64,000 nt of DNA from Sulfurovum sp. (GTDB lineage: Bacteria; Campylobacterota; Campylobacteria; Campylobacterales; Sulfurovaceae). Location: contig JAGXFO010000015.1 in assembly GCA_024637255.1 (NCBI GenBank), forward strand, positions 1 to 64,000, read 5' to 3'. How positions within the stretch are numbered: the first letter of the stretch is position 1; every line of letters begins with the position of its first letter. Of the stretch, positions 54,635-62,241 are shown piece after piece. The position numbers were made by a program, and so were the translations under genes. The notes under the pieces were generated by a model that saw only the letters and a program-made list of their open reading frames with translations, was not told the DNA's origin and did no database searches.

Positions 54635-55207
54635 TTATTTGATGTATCCACCAAATGGGGCAGAGAGGAATTTTCTTTCTTTGTATTTTCTAGAATTTGA
54701 TGTTTCCTCTGTGCCAAAGTACAAGCTTGCAAGGCCAGTTGCTATTCGGTCGGCTTCATGCTCACTCATCTTATTCTGTGAGTATCTAATCATATCTTTT
54801 GCGGCAGAGATGCGAAATCCTACAAGCAGCTGTTTTCTTTTTCTATTATTTTCTTCTGCCTGTAGATTCAGATAAGTCTTGATGATTAGCTTTACCATCT
54901 GTGGTGTATTAACATCTTCATCATCCGCAATATCTTCTATTAGAGATTCAGGCTGAATATTTTGCCTTATGATGTAATTGGATTGAAGCTCTCTTAGCAA
55001 CTTTTCTAATGCGGCTATTTCTGCCTTGATGATTCTAAGACCTATTCCATTATTCGTTGATTCGTACTTTTGTACCTTTTGTTTAATGATTCTAGTTACA
55101 GTTTCAATATCTTTCTCTATGATGTTAAGATTATGCAAATTTCTTCCACTTAGATATTCCTGAATAGCATTTTTAACCATTTTTCTTTTTCTTTGTTCTT
55201 TATTCAT
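54635..55207 (-). CDS. hypothetical helical protein coupled to integrase
   Basis: A 190-residue, mostly helical, charged protein with a coiled-coil-like centre (IIKAEIAALEKLLREL). Its ATG overlaps the integrase stop by 8 bp, so the two are likely translated together. No family recognised. It may help integration or control the element. Confidence 0.6.
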   Translation of the reverse strand: MNKEQRKRKMVKNAIQEYLSGRNLHNLNIIEKDIETVTRIIKQKVQKYESTNNGIGLRIIKAEIAALEKLLRELQSNYIIRQNIQPESLIEDIADDEDVNTPQMVKLIIKTYLNLQAEENNRKRKQLLVGFRISAAKDMIRYSQNKMSEHEADRIATGLASLYFGTEETSNSRKYKERKFLSAPFGGYIK

Positions 55208-56387
55208 CTATCACCTCCACATCTAAAATATCACCTACTCTAATAAGTCCAATTTGACTACTTTTATAATGATTGATACTTAGGTACTTGCTTATCGTGT
55301 TCGCGTCTTTATGCCCTAATATACCGCTTAGAGTAATGGCTTCTATGCCTTGTTCTGCCAAAGCACTTACTAAGATGTTTCTCATGTAGTGCATAGAGAG
55401 AGTTTCAAGTTCTAAAAACTTTTTGAGCTGTCGCATCTGTCTATCAATGTTTATAATCTTTTTGCCAGTAATAGGACTTTTAAATACTAAACCTTTTCTA
55501 TCATCCTTGATCTCATGTAGTGACTCTATGAGGTAGGGCGGTAATTGGTACTTTTGTTGATCATCTGTTTTGGTATCTTCTATCCAGTAGTAGTTATGTG
55601 TAAAGTCTATGTTTTCCCATTTAAGATTGAGTATCTCACCTTTACGCCTACCCGTGAAGCTAAAGAGAAATAACGCTTTGTAGTATGGGTTATCATGGTA
55701 ATAGGCGTTAATCCCTGCATACACTCTTTTAAAGAGGTCTGTGGCGTTGGTTACTATCTTCTTTTGACTTGGAACTTTTACAGTTATACCCATTGACGGG
55801 TTATCTCTTAAATACTTGTTGATTACTGCAAATCTAAAGAGAGGGTTAAGCACTTCCATAACACTCTTTCGAGTTCGTGGACTTAGCCCTTGTTTGGTTA
55901 ATTCATTGAGAATACCTTGTATATCCATCTCTCTAATGTTCTCTATTTTCTTTTTTCCTATTTTCTTTTTATCAAACAATCTTTGTCTTTTTTGTTCTTC
56001 ATCTGTAGGCTTTCGAGTAATTTTCTTTGGCGTACTATCATCATTTTTGGACGTTCCCACATAATGATCGTAAATGTATTTCTTTTTGTGAGTCCATTGC
56101 TTAGAAGTATCGAGTGTTTCAAAGTAAAAGTCAAAGAGTTTATCTAAAGTGATATTACTTGATGAGGTGTATCCTGCTTCAATTTTTGTCTTTTCTACAT
56201 CTGCTTTAAGATTTGCACTTCTATCGGTTAAATTGTCTTTTTTGCTGTAGCCTATAATCTTCTTGTGCAGTTTATTGTCTATTTTAGCCCACAAGAGGTA
56301 CTTAAAACCATGTTTCTCGTGTGCTTTAATACTCTTGTATAGGTTAGGGTACTTAGTCGCTTTAAATTCCTGTAGGTTGATAGCCAT
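55200..56387 (-). CDS. tyrosine recombinase/integrase
   Basis: A 395-residue phage-type integrase: an arm-binding start, a core-binding SAM-like domain (about 80-200) and a catalytic domain with R248 (TGRRKGE), H333 and R336 (MHYMRN), H359 (LGHKD) and nucleophile Y368 (ISKYLS). It lies beside the right attachment repeat and probably recombines the two tRNA-Leu repeats. The paired GGGGATAC sites just upstream are probable binding sites and may let it repress itself. Confidence 0.93.
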   Translation of the reverse strand: MAINLQEFKATKYPNLYKSIKAHEKHGFKYLLWAKIDNKLHKKIIGYSKKDNLTDRSANLKADVEKTKIEAGYTSSSNITLDKLFDFYFETLDTSKQWTHKKKYIYDHYVGTSKNDDSTPKKITRKPTDEEQKRQRLFDKKKIGKKKIENIREMDIQGILNELTKQGLSPRTRKSVMEVLNPLFRFAVINKYLRDNPSMGITVKVPSQKKIVTNATDLFKRVYAGINAYYHDNPYYKALFLFSFTGRRKGEILNLKWENIDFTHNYYWIEDTKTDDQQKYQLPPYLIESLHEIKDDRKGLVFKSPITGKKIINIDRQMRQLKKFLELETLSMHYMRNILVSALAEQGIEAITLSGILGHKDANTISKYLSINHYKSSQIGLIRVGDILDVEVIDE

Positions 56388-56417
56388 TGAGTACCTCTTT
56401 CGGACTGAATTAAAAAA

Positions 56418-56440
56418 GGGGGATACTTTGGGGGATACCT
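56418..56440. repeat. right pair of GGGGATAC sites
   Basis: GGGGGATAC at 56418-56426 and again at 56430-56438, then CT, matching the pair near the left end in spacing and orientation. It lies just upstream of the integrase gene. Confidence 0.7.
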
Positions 56441-56546
56441 ACCTTTGGAATTATTATACATCCAAAGGAATTAAGATAAACTTATAAGCTCGATGTAGTG
56501 GGGGTTTGTGGCATGGTAGGAATAGTAATAAATGATAGGCTAATAA

Positions 56547-56571
56547 GTTCGAGTCCTCTCATCCGCACCAC
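56547..56571. repeat. right attachment repeat (attR)
   Basis: A 25-bp exact copy of the tRNA-Leu 3' end, including the CCA. The next bases (CTTACTTTTT) are probably the tRNA's original 3' flank, with a T-run that would have ended the tRNA transcript. Confidence 0.9.
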
Positions 56572-56668
56572 TTACTTTTTATAATCCCCTTTAAATAATG
56601 AACATACCGAACTTTAAGAGACTTTTTAAGTTTTCACTATTTTACAATTGGTAACCAAAACCTCTTTT

Positions 56669-56935
56669 CTATCTGAACAGTTGACTATGCGTACCTAATC
56701 TTTGTAGATACAATATACCATCTGCAACTGTATAGATCAGCAGCATATCCCCACCTAAATGAAATTCTCTCATTCCTTTATACTCTCCAAGCAATTCATG
56801 GTCTCTTGCTTCAGCAGGTAAAAGTTTGCCTTCTAGTATAAGTGTAAGATAGATAAGTCTTTTTGTATATTGTTCATCTGTGAGTTTTGCTTTTAACTCA
56901 TCCTTCTTAAAAAACTTGTGTCTCTTAAGAGTCAT
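56669..56935 (-). CDS. type II toxin, RelE/YafQ family
   Basis: An 88-residue RelE-superfamily protein. The pattern HELLGEYKGMREFHLGGDMLLIYTVADGILYLQRLGTHSQLF is typical of YafQ-like mRNA interferases, with conserved His, Asp and the C-terminal His-Phe pair. It follows the antitoxin, overlapping by one base. It lies outside the attachment repeats by 98 bp. Confidence 0.88.
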   Translation of the reverse strand: MTLKRHKFFKKDELKAKLTDEQYTKRLIYLTLILEGKLLPAEARDHELLGEYKGMREFHLGGDMLLIYTVADGILYLQRLGTHSQLFR

Positions 56936-57183
56936 TATTTAGCCAACTCATCTAAAGTAATATCTTCATAATTTTTACCAGTTTCAATGTCATTCATCGT
57001 TTGTAATGTCATATCATTAGGTATCTTTACTTCAAATGGTAACCCTCTGTTAAACACGGACTGAGCTAAAAACATGTTGACTGCCTCGCTAAGACTCAGT
57101 CCATAGTGTTTATATATTTCTTTAGCCTGCTCTTTGAGGTTTGTATCTAGGTATACGTTAGTTCTTGATTTTTCTACTACCAT
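56935..57183 (-). CDS. type II antitoxin, RelB/DinJ family
   Basis: An 82-residue protein with a ribbon-helix-helix start (KSRTNVYLDTNLKEQAKEIYKHYGLSLSEAVNMFL) and an acidic tail that would wrap the toxin. The ATG at 57183 has AAGGA 6 bases upstream. The promoter has an operator palindrome between -35 and -10, fitting self-repression. Confidence 0.88.
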   Translation of the reverse strand: MVVEKSRTNVYLDTNLKEQAKEIYKHYGLSLSEAVNMFLAQSVFNRGLPFEVKIPNDMTLQTMNDIETGKNYEDITLDELAK

Positions 57184-57202
57184 AATCAATCCTTTTTCAT
57201 TA

Positions 57203-57231
57203 ATTATAACACAAAGATTGTGTTTTGTAAA
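57203..57231 (-). promoter_or_regulatory. self-regulated toxin-antitoxin promoter
   Basis: Leftward -35 TTTACA (57226-57231) and -10 TATAAT (57203-57208), 17 bp apart. The palindrome AACACAA-AGA-TTGTGTT (57208-57224) fills the spacer, where a bound RHH antitoxin would block polymerase. Confidence 0.75.
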
Positions 57232-57611
57232 GGTTTTTTTAGAATTAGAAACCTAATCTAATTGAACATATGAAGAGTGATGTCTAAAATATTGTATAGC
57301 AACAACATGTACAAAAGAAAAATCACTATAAACATAATTATGCCTATGATGGTCAGTAACGTTATGTTTAAATTGTTTGAATACGCCTAAAATATGTGCA
57401 TATTCAAATTATAAACCCTTGCTATAATGCTATTATAAATATTGTTTTAGTTCCTCTGGTTAGTGTAGGATAATGATTCTGCAACTTTTATCGTTATTGC
57501 TGCACAGCATCTTATTCGCTTACTTCACCAATGCCATGCACAATCTTAATTAGCATTTTTCTCAATATTTAGTGTATAATTTTTATATTAAATAACAGTT
57601 AGGGTTTTATT
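57232..57611. other. 380-bp gene-poor region
   Basis: AT-rich, with no normal-size gene. It holds a TATAAT at 57575-57580 suited to the next gene, another TATAAT near 57423-57428, and a hydrophobic 26-codon ORF (57473-57553) with AGGA too close to its ATG. Nothing else can be supported. Confidence 0.5.
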
Positions 57612-58022
57612 ATGGATAAAAGTTTATTTTTTTTTATTGCAATAGGTGTAGGATTTCTTTATTTTATTACTAATTTTATAGGTGATATTCAAGAAGACGA
57701 CAAATTTCAAAATGAAGAATACAAGCAAAAGCATAAGTATGATGAGTATCAAAATGTTGACAGTATAGGACGAGAGATACTTGATGTGACTGACGTCGCG
57801 GCTGATATGCAAGTGCAGGCGTGGAATTGTTCACCGTTAAAAATAGAATTTTTAACACTTTTCCCTGATTTTTCTGCAATGAAGCAATTTGTAGAGGATA
57901 GGGTTAGAGGAGAGGCTTTGCGGGCCAAACTTACAGATGCCGTCAATGTGGCTGAAGATAAATATTTTTCCGGTACGATGAATGCGGAGCAAGCCAAGCG
58001 ATCGCTTGGCGCTTTGAAATAG
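57612..58022 (+). CDS. hypothetical protein with N-terminal membrane anchor
   Basis: A 136-residue protein. One membrane helix (about 5-24) is followed by an acidic region and a helical domain (about 85-136). AGGG lies 8 bases before the ATG, and a TATAAT lies at 57575-57580. It ends 6 bp from the convergent OmpA-like gene. No family recognised. Confidence 0.6.
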   Translation: MDKSLFFFIAIGVGFLYFITNFIGDIQEDDKFQNEEYKQKHKYDEYQNVDSIGREILDVTDVAADMQVQAWNCSPLKIEFLTLFPDFSAMKQFVEDRVRGEALRAKLTDAVNVAEDKYFSGTMNAEQAKRSLGALK

Positions 58023-58028
58023 CAGTTC

Positions 58029-58736
58029 TTAACGGCAAGGGTCCGACATCTTATTTCTTTCGGCATAGAAATAAACTTCTACGCGTCTATTAAGTGCTCT
58101 GTTTTGTGAAGAGTCGTTTGACACGATGGCTTTATCGTATGAGCATCCCTTAACAAATGGTCTTCCGTTTACTGCAAGAAGATCGCCTACGGTATTTGCG
58201 CGTCTTTGAGAAAGTTTTTGATTATAATCGTAGCTTCCCTGATTATCTGTAAATCCTGCAACGCCGACTACGGTCTGTGGGTAATTTGCTAAAAGCTGCC
58301 CCACTTTTTGTACTTTTGCTCTTGCTCTGCCTTCTAGTGTTGCAGAATCTGTAGCAAACATCATGCGATCCCTGAACATGATTTTTACATAAGTAGGGGT
58401 TTTCGAAACGATAATGTCATTATTGGGATCAAGCGCAGCTAAAGGATCATTGTTTACACCAGTTCCAAGTGCACGTGCAATTTCATTGGCTTGATTGTCC
58501 ATGCTGTATCCGATTCCACCACCAAGAGCAGCACCTAAAAGACCGCCGACTACCGCGCTTTTCGCATTGTACCCACCTACGTTGTATCCTAGTGCAGCAC
58601 CGGCTAGAGCACCTGTGGCGGCACCGGTTTTTGTACGATCATAGCTTTCATCTTGCACTAGACCAGGTTGATTATAGCATCCCCCCAGCATAAAAGCAGC
58701 TACAGTAGAGGCAAGTATAGGTTTAAGTAATTTCAT
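58029..58736 (-). CDS. OmpA family lipoprotein with glycine zipper (YiaD-like)
   Basis: A 235-residue lipoprotein: lipobox LGGC (Cys at about 20), a glycine-zipper region (GAATGALAGAALGYNVGG..GGLLGAALGGGIG) and a C-terminal OmpA peptidoglycan-binding domain (VAGFTDNQGSYDYNQKLSQRRA). It would tie the outer membrane to the wall. The start at 58736 has AAAGGA; upstream in-frame codons lie in the neighbour's end. It follows a shorter glycine-zipper lipoprotein on the same strand. Confidence 0.87.
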   Translation of the reverse strand: MKLLKPILASTVAAFMLGGCYNQPGLVQDESYDRTKTGAATGALAGAALGYNVGGYNAKSAVVGGLLGAALGGGIGYSMDNQANEIARALGTGVNNDPLAALDPNNDIIVSKTPTYVKIMFRDRMMFATDSATLEGRARAKVQKVGQLLANYPQTVVGVAGFTDNQGSYDYNQKLSQRRANTVGDLLAVNGRPFVKGCSYDKAIVSNDSSQNRALNRRVEVYFYAERNKMSDPCR

Positions 58737-58759
58737 TTTAATTCCTTTAATTTTAGTTT

Positions 58760-59038
58760 TTATTCCCATCCGCCGGTTTGTTCGGGTTCAGGATTTTGGC
58801 CGTCTATGGCATTGCCTACACCAGCACCTACAGCAGCACCAAGCAAACCACCCACAAGAGCACGCTGGCCTGGATTGTTACCTTTTGTGTTGTACCCTAT
58901 GACAGATCCGGCTAAAGCCCCCGTTACTGCTCCTGTTTGAGTGGCATTATTGGGCATAACTTCAGAGCCTGTACATCCATTGAGCATAACGATACCCACA
59001 CTTGAAATTAGAAAAAATTGTAGCATTTTACTCTTCAT
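58760..59038 (-). CDS. glycine-zipper lipoprotein
   Basis: A 92-residue protein with lipobox LNGC (Cys at about 22) and a glycine zipper (GAVTGALAGSVIGYNTKG..LVGGLLGAAVGAGVG) very like that of the downstream OmpA-like protein, but with no OmpA domain. The pair looks like a tandem duplication of the N-terminal part. It lies 23 bp upstream of the OmpA-like gene start. Confidence 0.8.
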   Translation of the reverse strand: MKSKMLQFFLISSVGIVMLNGCTGSEVMPNNATQTGAVTGALAGSVIGYNTKGNNPGQRALVGGLLGAAVGAGVGNAIDGQNPEPEQTGGWE

Positions 59039-59095
59039 GATTTTCCTTCTTTTTATTATATCATATCACATGAATGTGTCAAAAACGTGTCACAT

Positions 59096-60277
59096 TCACA
59101 TAGATTTTATTTTTTCATGCCAAAGCCAAAGTGTTTTTTCAAATCCTATTTGTTTTGTCACATAATATTTTTTAGGTTTGCTCAGGTAGGATTGTTTTAC
59201 CCACCCGTTAAAATCATGAGGATAGAGATAGTTTTTTGCATGGGTTTTTATATGCGAAGGAATGGGGTGTATCTCTCCGGACGCTATATCATTCATCGCA
59301 GCATTGATTGCCATATAGGCAGAGTTTGATTTGGGTGATGATGCAAGATAGATAACAAGCTGAGAAAGTGTTATTCTGGCTTCAGGGTACCCTATGTGTT
59401 TGACGATGCTTAGTGTGGAACTTGCGAGATTTAGAGCAGGGGGATTTGCATTTCCTATGTCTTCGCTGGCAAGGATGGCTAAACGTCTTGCGATGAATTC
59501 TGCAGGCTCTCCTCCCTCTATAAGTCTGGCAAGATAATAGACTGAAGCATCTATGTCAGACCCTCGAATACTTTTAATCATGGCAGAAGTAAGTTCATAG
59601 TGGCTTTCACTCTCAGAGCTTCCTGCCTGCATGGCATGAGGACGTATCTGTTTAAGTGTGGCAAGAGTAACAGGACTTTCTGTGGCTCCTGCGCTCTCCA
59701 AAAGGTTCAGCATAGCCCGCACATCACCGCCACTGGAAAAGACAAGATACTCTTTTGCGTCATCTTCCACAGGAATATTTTCTAATTGGATAACTGTATC
59801 AAGATGGACAGACAACTCTTTTTGGTTTATCGGTTCAAGTTTAAAGAGATGAGAGCGTGAACGCATCGCAGCAGTGAGGGAATAATAAGGATTTTCTGTG
59901 GAAGCCCCTATGATCAGGGCAGCATGGTTTTCCATAAAAGGCAGGAGTACTTCTTGCTGGTTTTTGCTGAGTCTATGCACTTCATCGATAAAAATAAGAG
60001 GTTTCTGTAAGGCGTTGGTATATTCTTTAAAGATTTTACGTAAATCTTCTATCTTAAGTGTTGTCGCATTCATCTCATAAAAGGGTTTATCCAGTATGGA
60101 AGCGATCACTCTTGCAAGGGTTGTCTTGCCGCAACCTGGTGGTCCGTAAAAGAAGGTATGTGACAGCGTGTCTGTTGTGATGAGTTTTCGCAATATGGCA
60201 TTGGTGCCCAAGAGATGTGCCTGTCCTATAAGTGCATCAAGTGTTTTGGGGCGATATTTCAGGGCAAGGTTTAGCAA
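59096..60277 (-). CDS. rarA: replication-associated recombination protein RarA/MgsA
   Basis: A 393-residue AAA+ ATPase. Walker A is GPPGCGKTTLARV (about 44-56), Walker B FIDEVHRLSKNQQ, then sensor GASTENPYYS, and the C-terminal RarA domain with MQAGSSESESHYELTSAMIKSIRGSD. It acts at stalled replication forks. It follows the RluB-like gene by 3 bp. Confidence 0.94.
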   Translation of the reverse strand: MLNLALKYRPKTLDALIGQAHLLGTNAILRKLITTDTLSHTFFYGPPGCGKTTLARVIASILDKPFYEMNATTLKIEDLRKIFKEYTNALQKPLIFIDEVHRLSKNQQEVLLPFMENHAALIIGASTENPYYSLTAAMRSRSHLFKLEPINQKELSVHLDTVIQLENIPVEDDAKEYLVFSSGGDVRAMLNLLESAGATESPVTLATLKQIRPHAMQAGSSESESHYELTSAMIKSIRGSDIDASVYYLARLIEGGEPAEFIARRLAILASEDIGNANPPALNLASSTLSIVKHIGYPEARITLSQLVIYLASSPKSNSAYMAINAAMNDIASGEIHPIPSHIKTHAKNYLYPHDFNGWVKQSYLSKPKKYYVTKQIGFEKTLWLWHEKIKSM

Positions 60278-60280
60278 AAT

Positions 60281-61159
60281 TTAATCTTTTTTGCTAAACT
60301 TTTTTGATTTATTGTTCTTCTTCTCTTCACGCTCTTTTTCGCGTTTATCTCTCTCTTCTTGTTTGCTGGCGTTGACTGCATTTTTAATATCTGCTTCTGC
60401 ATTGGCTTTTCTACGTTTCATATACTTATGTATATCATCGTATTCTCTTCGTGTAAAGTAACGCGTTTTGTTGGTAGGAAGATTGTTCAACTCTATCCCT
60501 CCAAAGGCCACACGTTTGAGGTCAAGTACTTTTGCATCAAAGTGTGCAAAGAAGCGTCTAAGTTCCCTATTTTTACCTTCCGTAATGGTTACACGAAGTT
60601 TTGAAAAACTTTGTCCTTCAGCTCTCACTTCAAAGTAGGCAAAAGGAGCAAATTCCATACTGTAAATCTTAGATTTTTCATGCGCGCCGGCGCGGGCATC
60701 ATCGAGCACAAGACCTTCTTTCATCGCAGTGGTCATTTCCGGAGTGATAGGTTTGTCAATCTTAATATTATAGGTGCGGTCCAAACCGCTTTCCATAAGG
60801 GCAGTTGCGACCTCTGGAGAGTCTGTTAAGAGCAAAAGTCCCTCAGAGGCATAGTCCAGTCTACCTACAGGTACAAAGTGTCTGTATTTGCCTGGAAGTT
60901 TATGATAGATGGTCGCGCGGCCTCTATCGTCTTTTTTGGTGACAAGGACCCCTTTAGGCTTGTTGTAGATAATGATGGTCAGCTCTGTACTTTTCTTGAC
61001 AGCCCTGCCTTTTACGTAGATATGATCATCCTCTTCTACTTCATAAGCGAAATCTTTTAATACTCTCTTATTTAATGTAACTTCACCCTCTTCTATGAGC
61101 TTGTCGGCTTCTCTTCTTGAGTACTTGGTATTGTGTGATATGTATTTATTTAGTCTCAT
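60281..61159 (-). CDS. rluB: RluB/RsuA-family 23S rRNA pseudouridine synthase
   Basis: A 292-residue enzyme: S4 RNA-binding domain (about 1-60), catalytic GRLDYASEGLLLLTD with the nucleophile Asp, and a very basic, Lys/Glu-rich tail. It makes pseudouridine in 23S rRNA, probably. The ATG at 61159 was chosen because it fits the family start MRLNKYISHN; an earlier in-frame codon would overlap the upstream gene further. Confidence 0.88.
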   Translation of the reverse strand: MRLNKYISHNTKYSRREADKLIEEGEVTLNKRVLKDFAYEVEEDDHIYVKGRAVKKSTELTIIIYNKPKGVLVTKKDDRGRATIYHKLPGKYRHFVPVGRLDYASEGLLLLTDSPEVATALMESGLDRTYNIKIDKPITPEMTTAMKEGLVLDDARAGAHEKSKIYSMEFAPFAYFEVRAEGQSFSKLRVTITEGKNRELRRFFAHFDAKVLDLKRVAFGGIELNNLPTNKTRYFTRREYDDIHKYMKRRKANAEADIKNAVNASKQEERDKREKEREEKKNNKSKKFSKKD

Positions 61160-61172
61160 TTTATCTCGTTTC

Positions 61173-62141
61173 TTATTTGCTTTTAATTCCAGCATTAATC
61201 AGGTCGTGAATATGCAGTACACCAATAATATTACCGTCATCGTTGGTAATAGGTAAAAGTTGTATTCTGCCTTTTTCTATGATCTCAAGTGCTTCGCTGG
61301 CAAGTAATTCCGTATTGGCATAGCTTTTGGGATTTATACTTGCATATTCCAGTGCCAGATGATCCAAATTGAATTCTTCTTTCATGAGTGCACGTCTCAG
61401 GTCGCCATCGCTTAAAATGGCTATAAATGTATTTGACTCATCGACTATAAGCACTGTGCCCAACTTTCCTTCACTCATCGTCACAATGGCTTCTTTTAGG
61501 GGTGTAGTGCTATTGATGATGGGTAATTTTTCTGTTCTCATCAAGTCTTTAATGCGTACAAAAAGTTTCTTCCCTAGTGACCCCCCAGGATGAAAAGAAG
61601 CAAAATCTTCTTGTTTGAATCCTCTTTTATTCATGAGTGCAACCGCCAAGGCATCGCCCAGAGCCATGGTCAATGTGGTAGAGGTTGTAGGAGCAACACC
61701 AAGAGGACATGCTTCTTTTTCCACAGAGATATCAAGATACACATCTGCATAAGATCCAAGAGAAGAGTATTTGTTTCCCGTAAGACCAATGAGCGGAATA
61801 TCAAAACGCTTGATATGGGGAAGAATCTTTGTCAACTCTTCACTCTCCCCGCTGCTGCTTATAGCAAGCAGGGTATCTTCTTTCCCAATCATTCCCAGGT
61901 CTCCATGGAGTGCCTCTGTGGGGTGTAAAAAGAAACTGGATGTACCGGTACTTGCAAAAGTAGCAGCCATTTTAGCACCAACCAGTCCAGACTTACCCAC
62001 ACCGGTAATGATAAGTTTGCCTTTTGTGCCCAGTATGATGTCAATTGCGTCTAAAAAGTTTTGATCCAGACGGGATGCAGCTCTGTGAAGTGCATCTGCT
62101 TCTGTCTGAAATGTCTCTTGCGCAATTTTAATGAGGTCCAT
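61173..62141 (-). CDS. kdsD: arabinose-5-phosphate isomerase (KpsF/KdsD/GutQ)
   Basis: A 322-residue enzyme: SIS domain (about 35-165, with GVGKSGLVGAKMAATFASTGT) and two CBS domains (about 205-320). It makes D-arabinose 5-phosphate for Kdo in lipopolysaccharide. In the minus-strand order it lies between RNase J and the RluB-like gene, the latter starting 13 bp beyond its stop. Confidence 0.93.
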   Translation of the reverse strand: MDLIKIAQETFQTEADALHRAASRLDQNFLDAIDIILGTKGKLIITGVGKSGLVGAKMAATFASTGTSSFFLHPTEALHGDLGMIGKEDTLLAISSSGESEELTKILPHIKRFDIPLIGLTGNKYSSLGSYADVYLDISVEKEACPLGVAPTTSTTLTMALGDALAVALMNKRGFKQEDFASFHPGGSLGKKLFVRIKDLMRTEKLPIINSTTPLKEAIVTMSEGKLGTVLIVDESNTFIAILSDGDLRRALMKEEFNLDHLALEYASINPKSYANTELLASEALEIIEKGRIQLLPITNDDGNIIGVLHIHDLINAGIKSK

Positions 62142-62206
62142 GAATTTACTTTTATATTTTTTATGATTATATCATAGGTTAGGCTAGATGATAGAAGTAG
62201 GAAGGG

Positions 62207-62239
62207 TACAATGACTTCTAAAAGTTAGAAGTCATTGTA
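62207..62239 (-). terminator. 15-bp perfect hairpin after the RNase J gene
   Basis: Fifteen-bp arms (62207-62221 and 62225-62239) with a 3-base loop start 3 bp after the RNase J stop. No T-run follows in the reading direction, so it may stabilise the 3' end instead of terminating. Confidence 0.55.
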
Positions 62240-62241
62240 GC

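Larger units (their letters stand above)
50247..56571. mobile_element. 6.3-kb integrative element in tRNA-Leu(TAG), satellite-like
   Basis: The element is bounded by a 25-bp identical repeat: the tRNA-Leu 3' end (50247-50271) and a copy at 56547-56571. It carries a tyrosine integrase next to the right end, an AlpA-like HTH, a Rep_trans-like initiator in two frames, a small-terminase-like HTH, two lipoproteins, unknowns and a divergent macrodomain gene. All but the macrodomain gene run leftward in one overlapping series. Capsid, tail, portal, relaxosome and T4SS genes are absent. The order int, HTH, rep, terS-like resembles Gram-negative phage-inducible islands; a replicating integrative plasmid is the main alternative. 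Confidence 0.88.

Noticed and set aside
50247..56571. Prophage
   Set aside because: No capsid, portal, tail, lysis or large terminase genes; too small for a functional phage.
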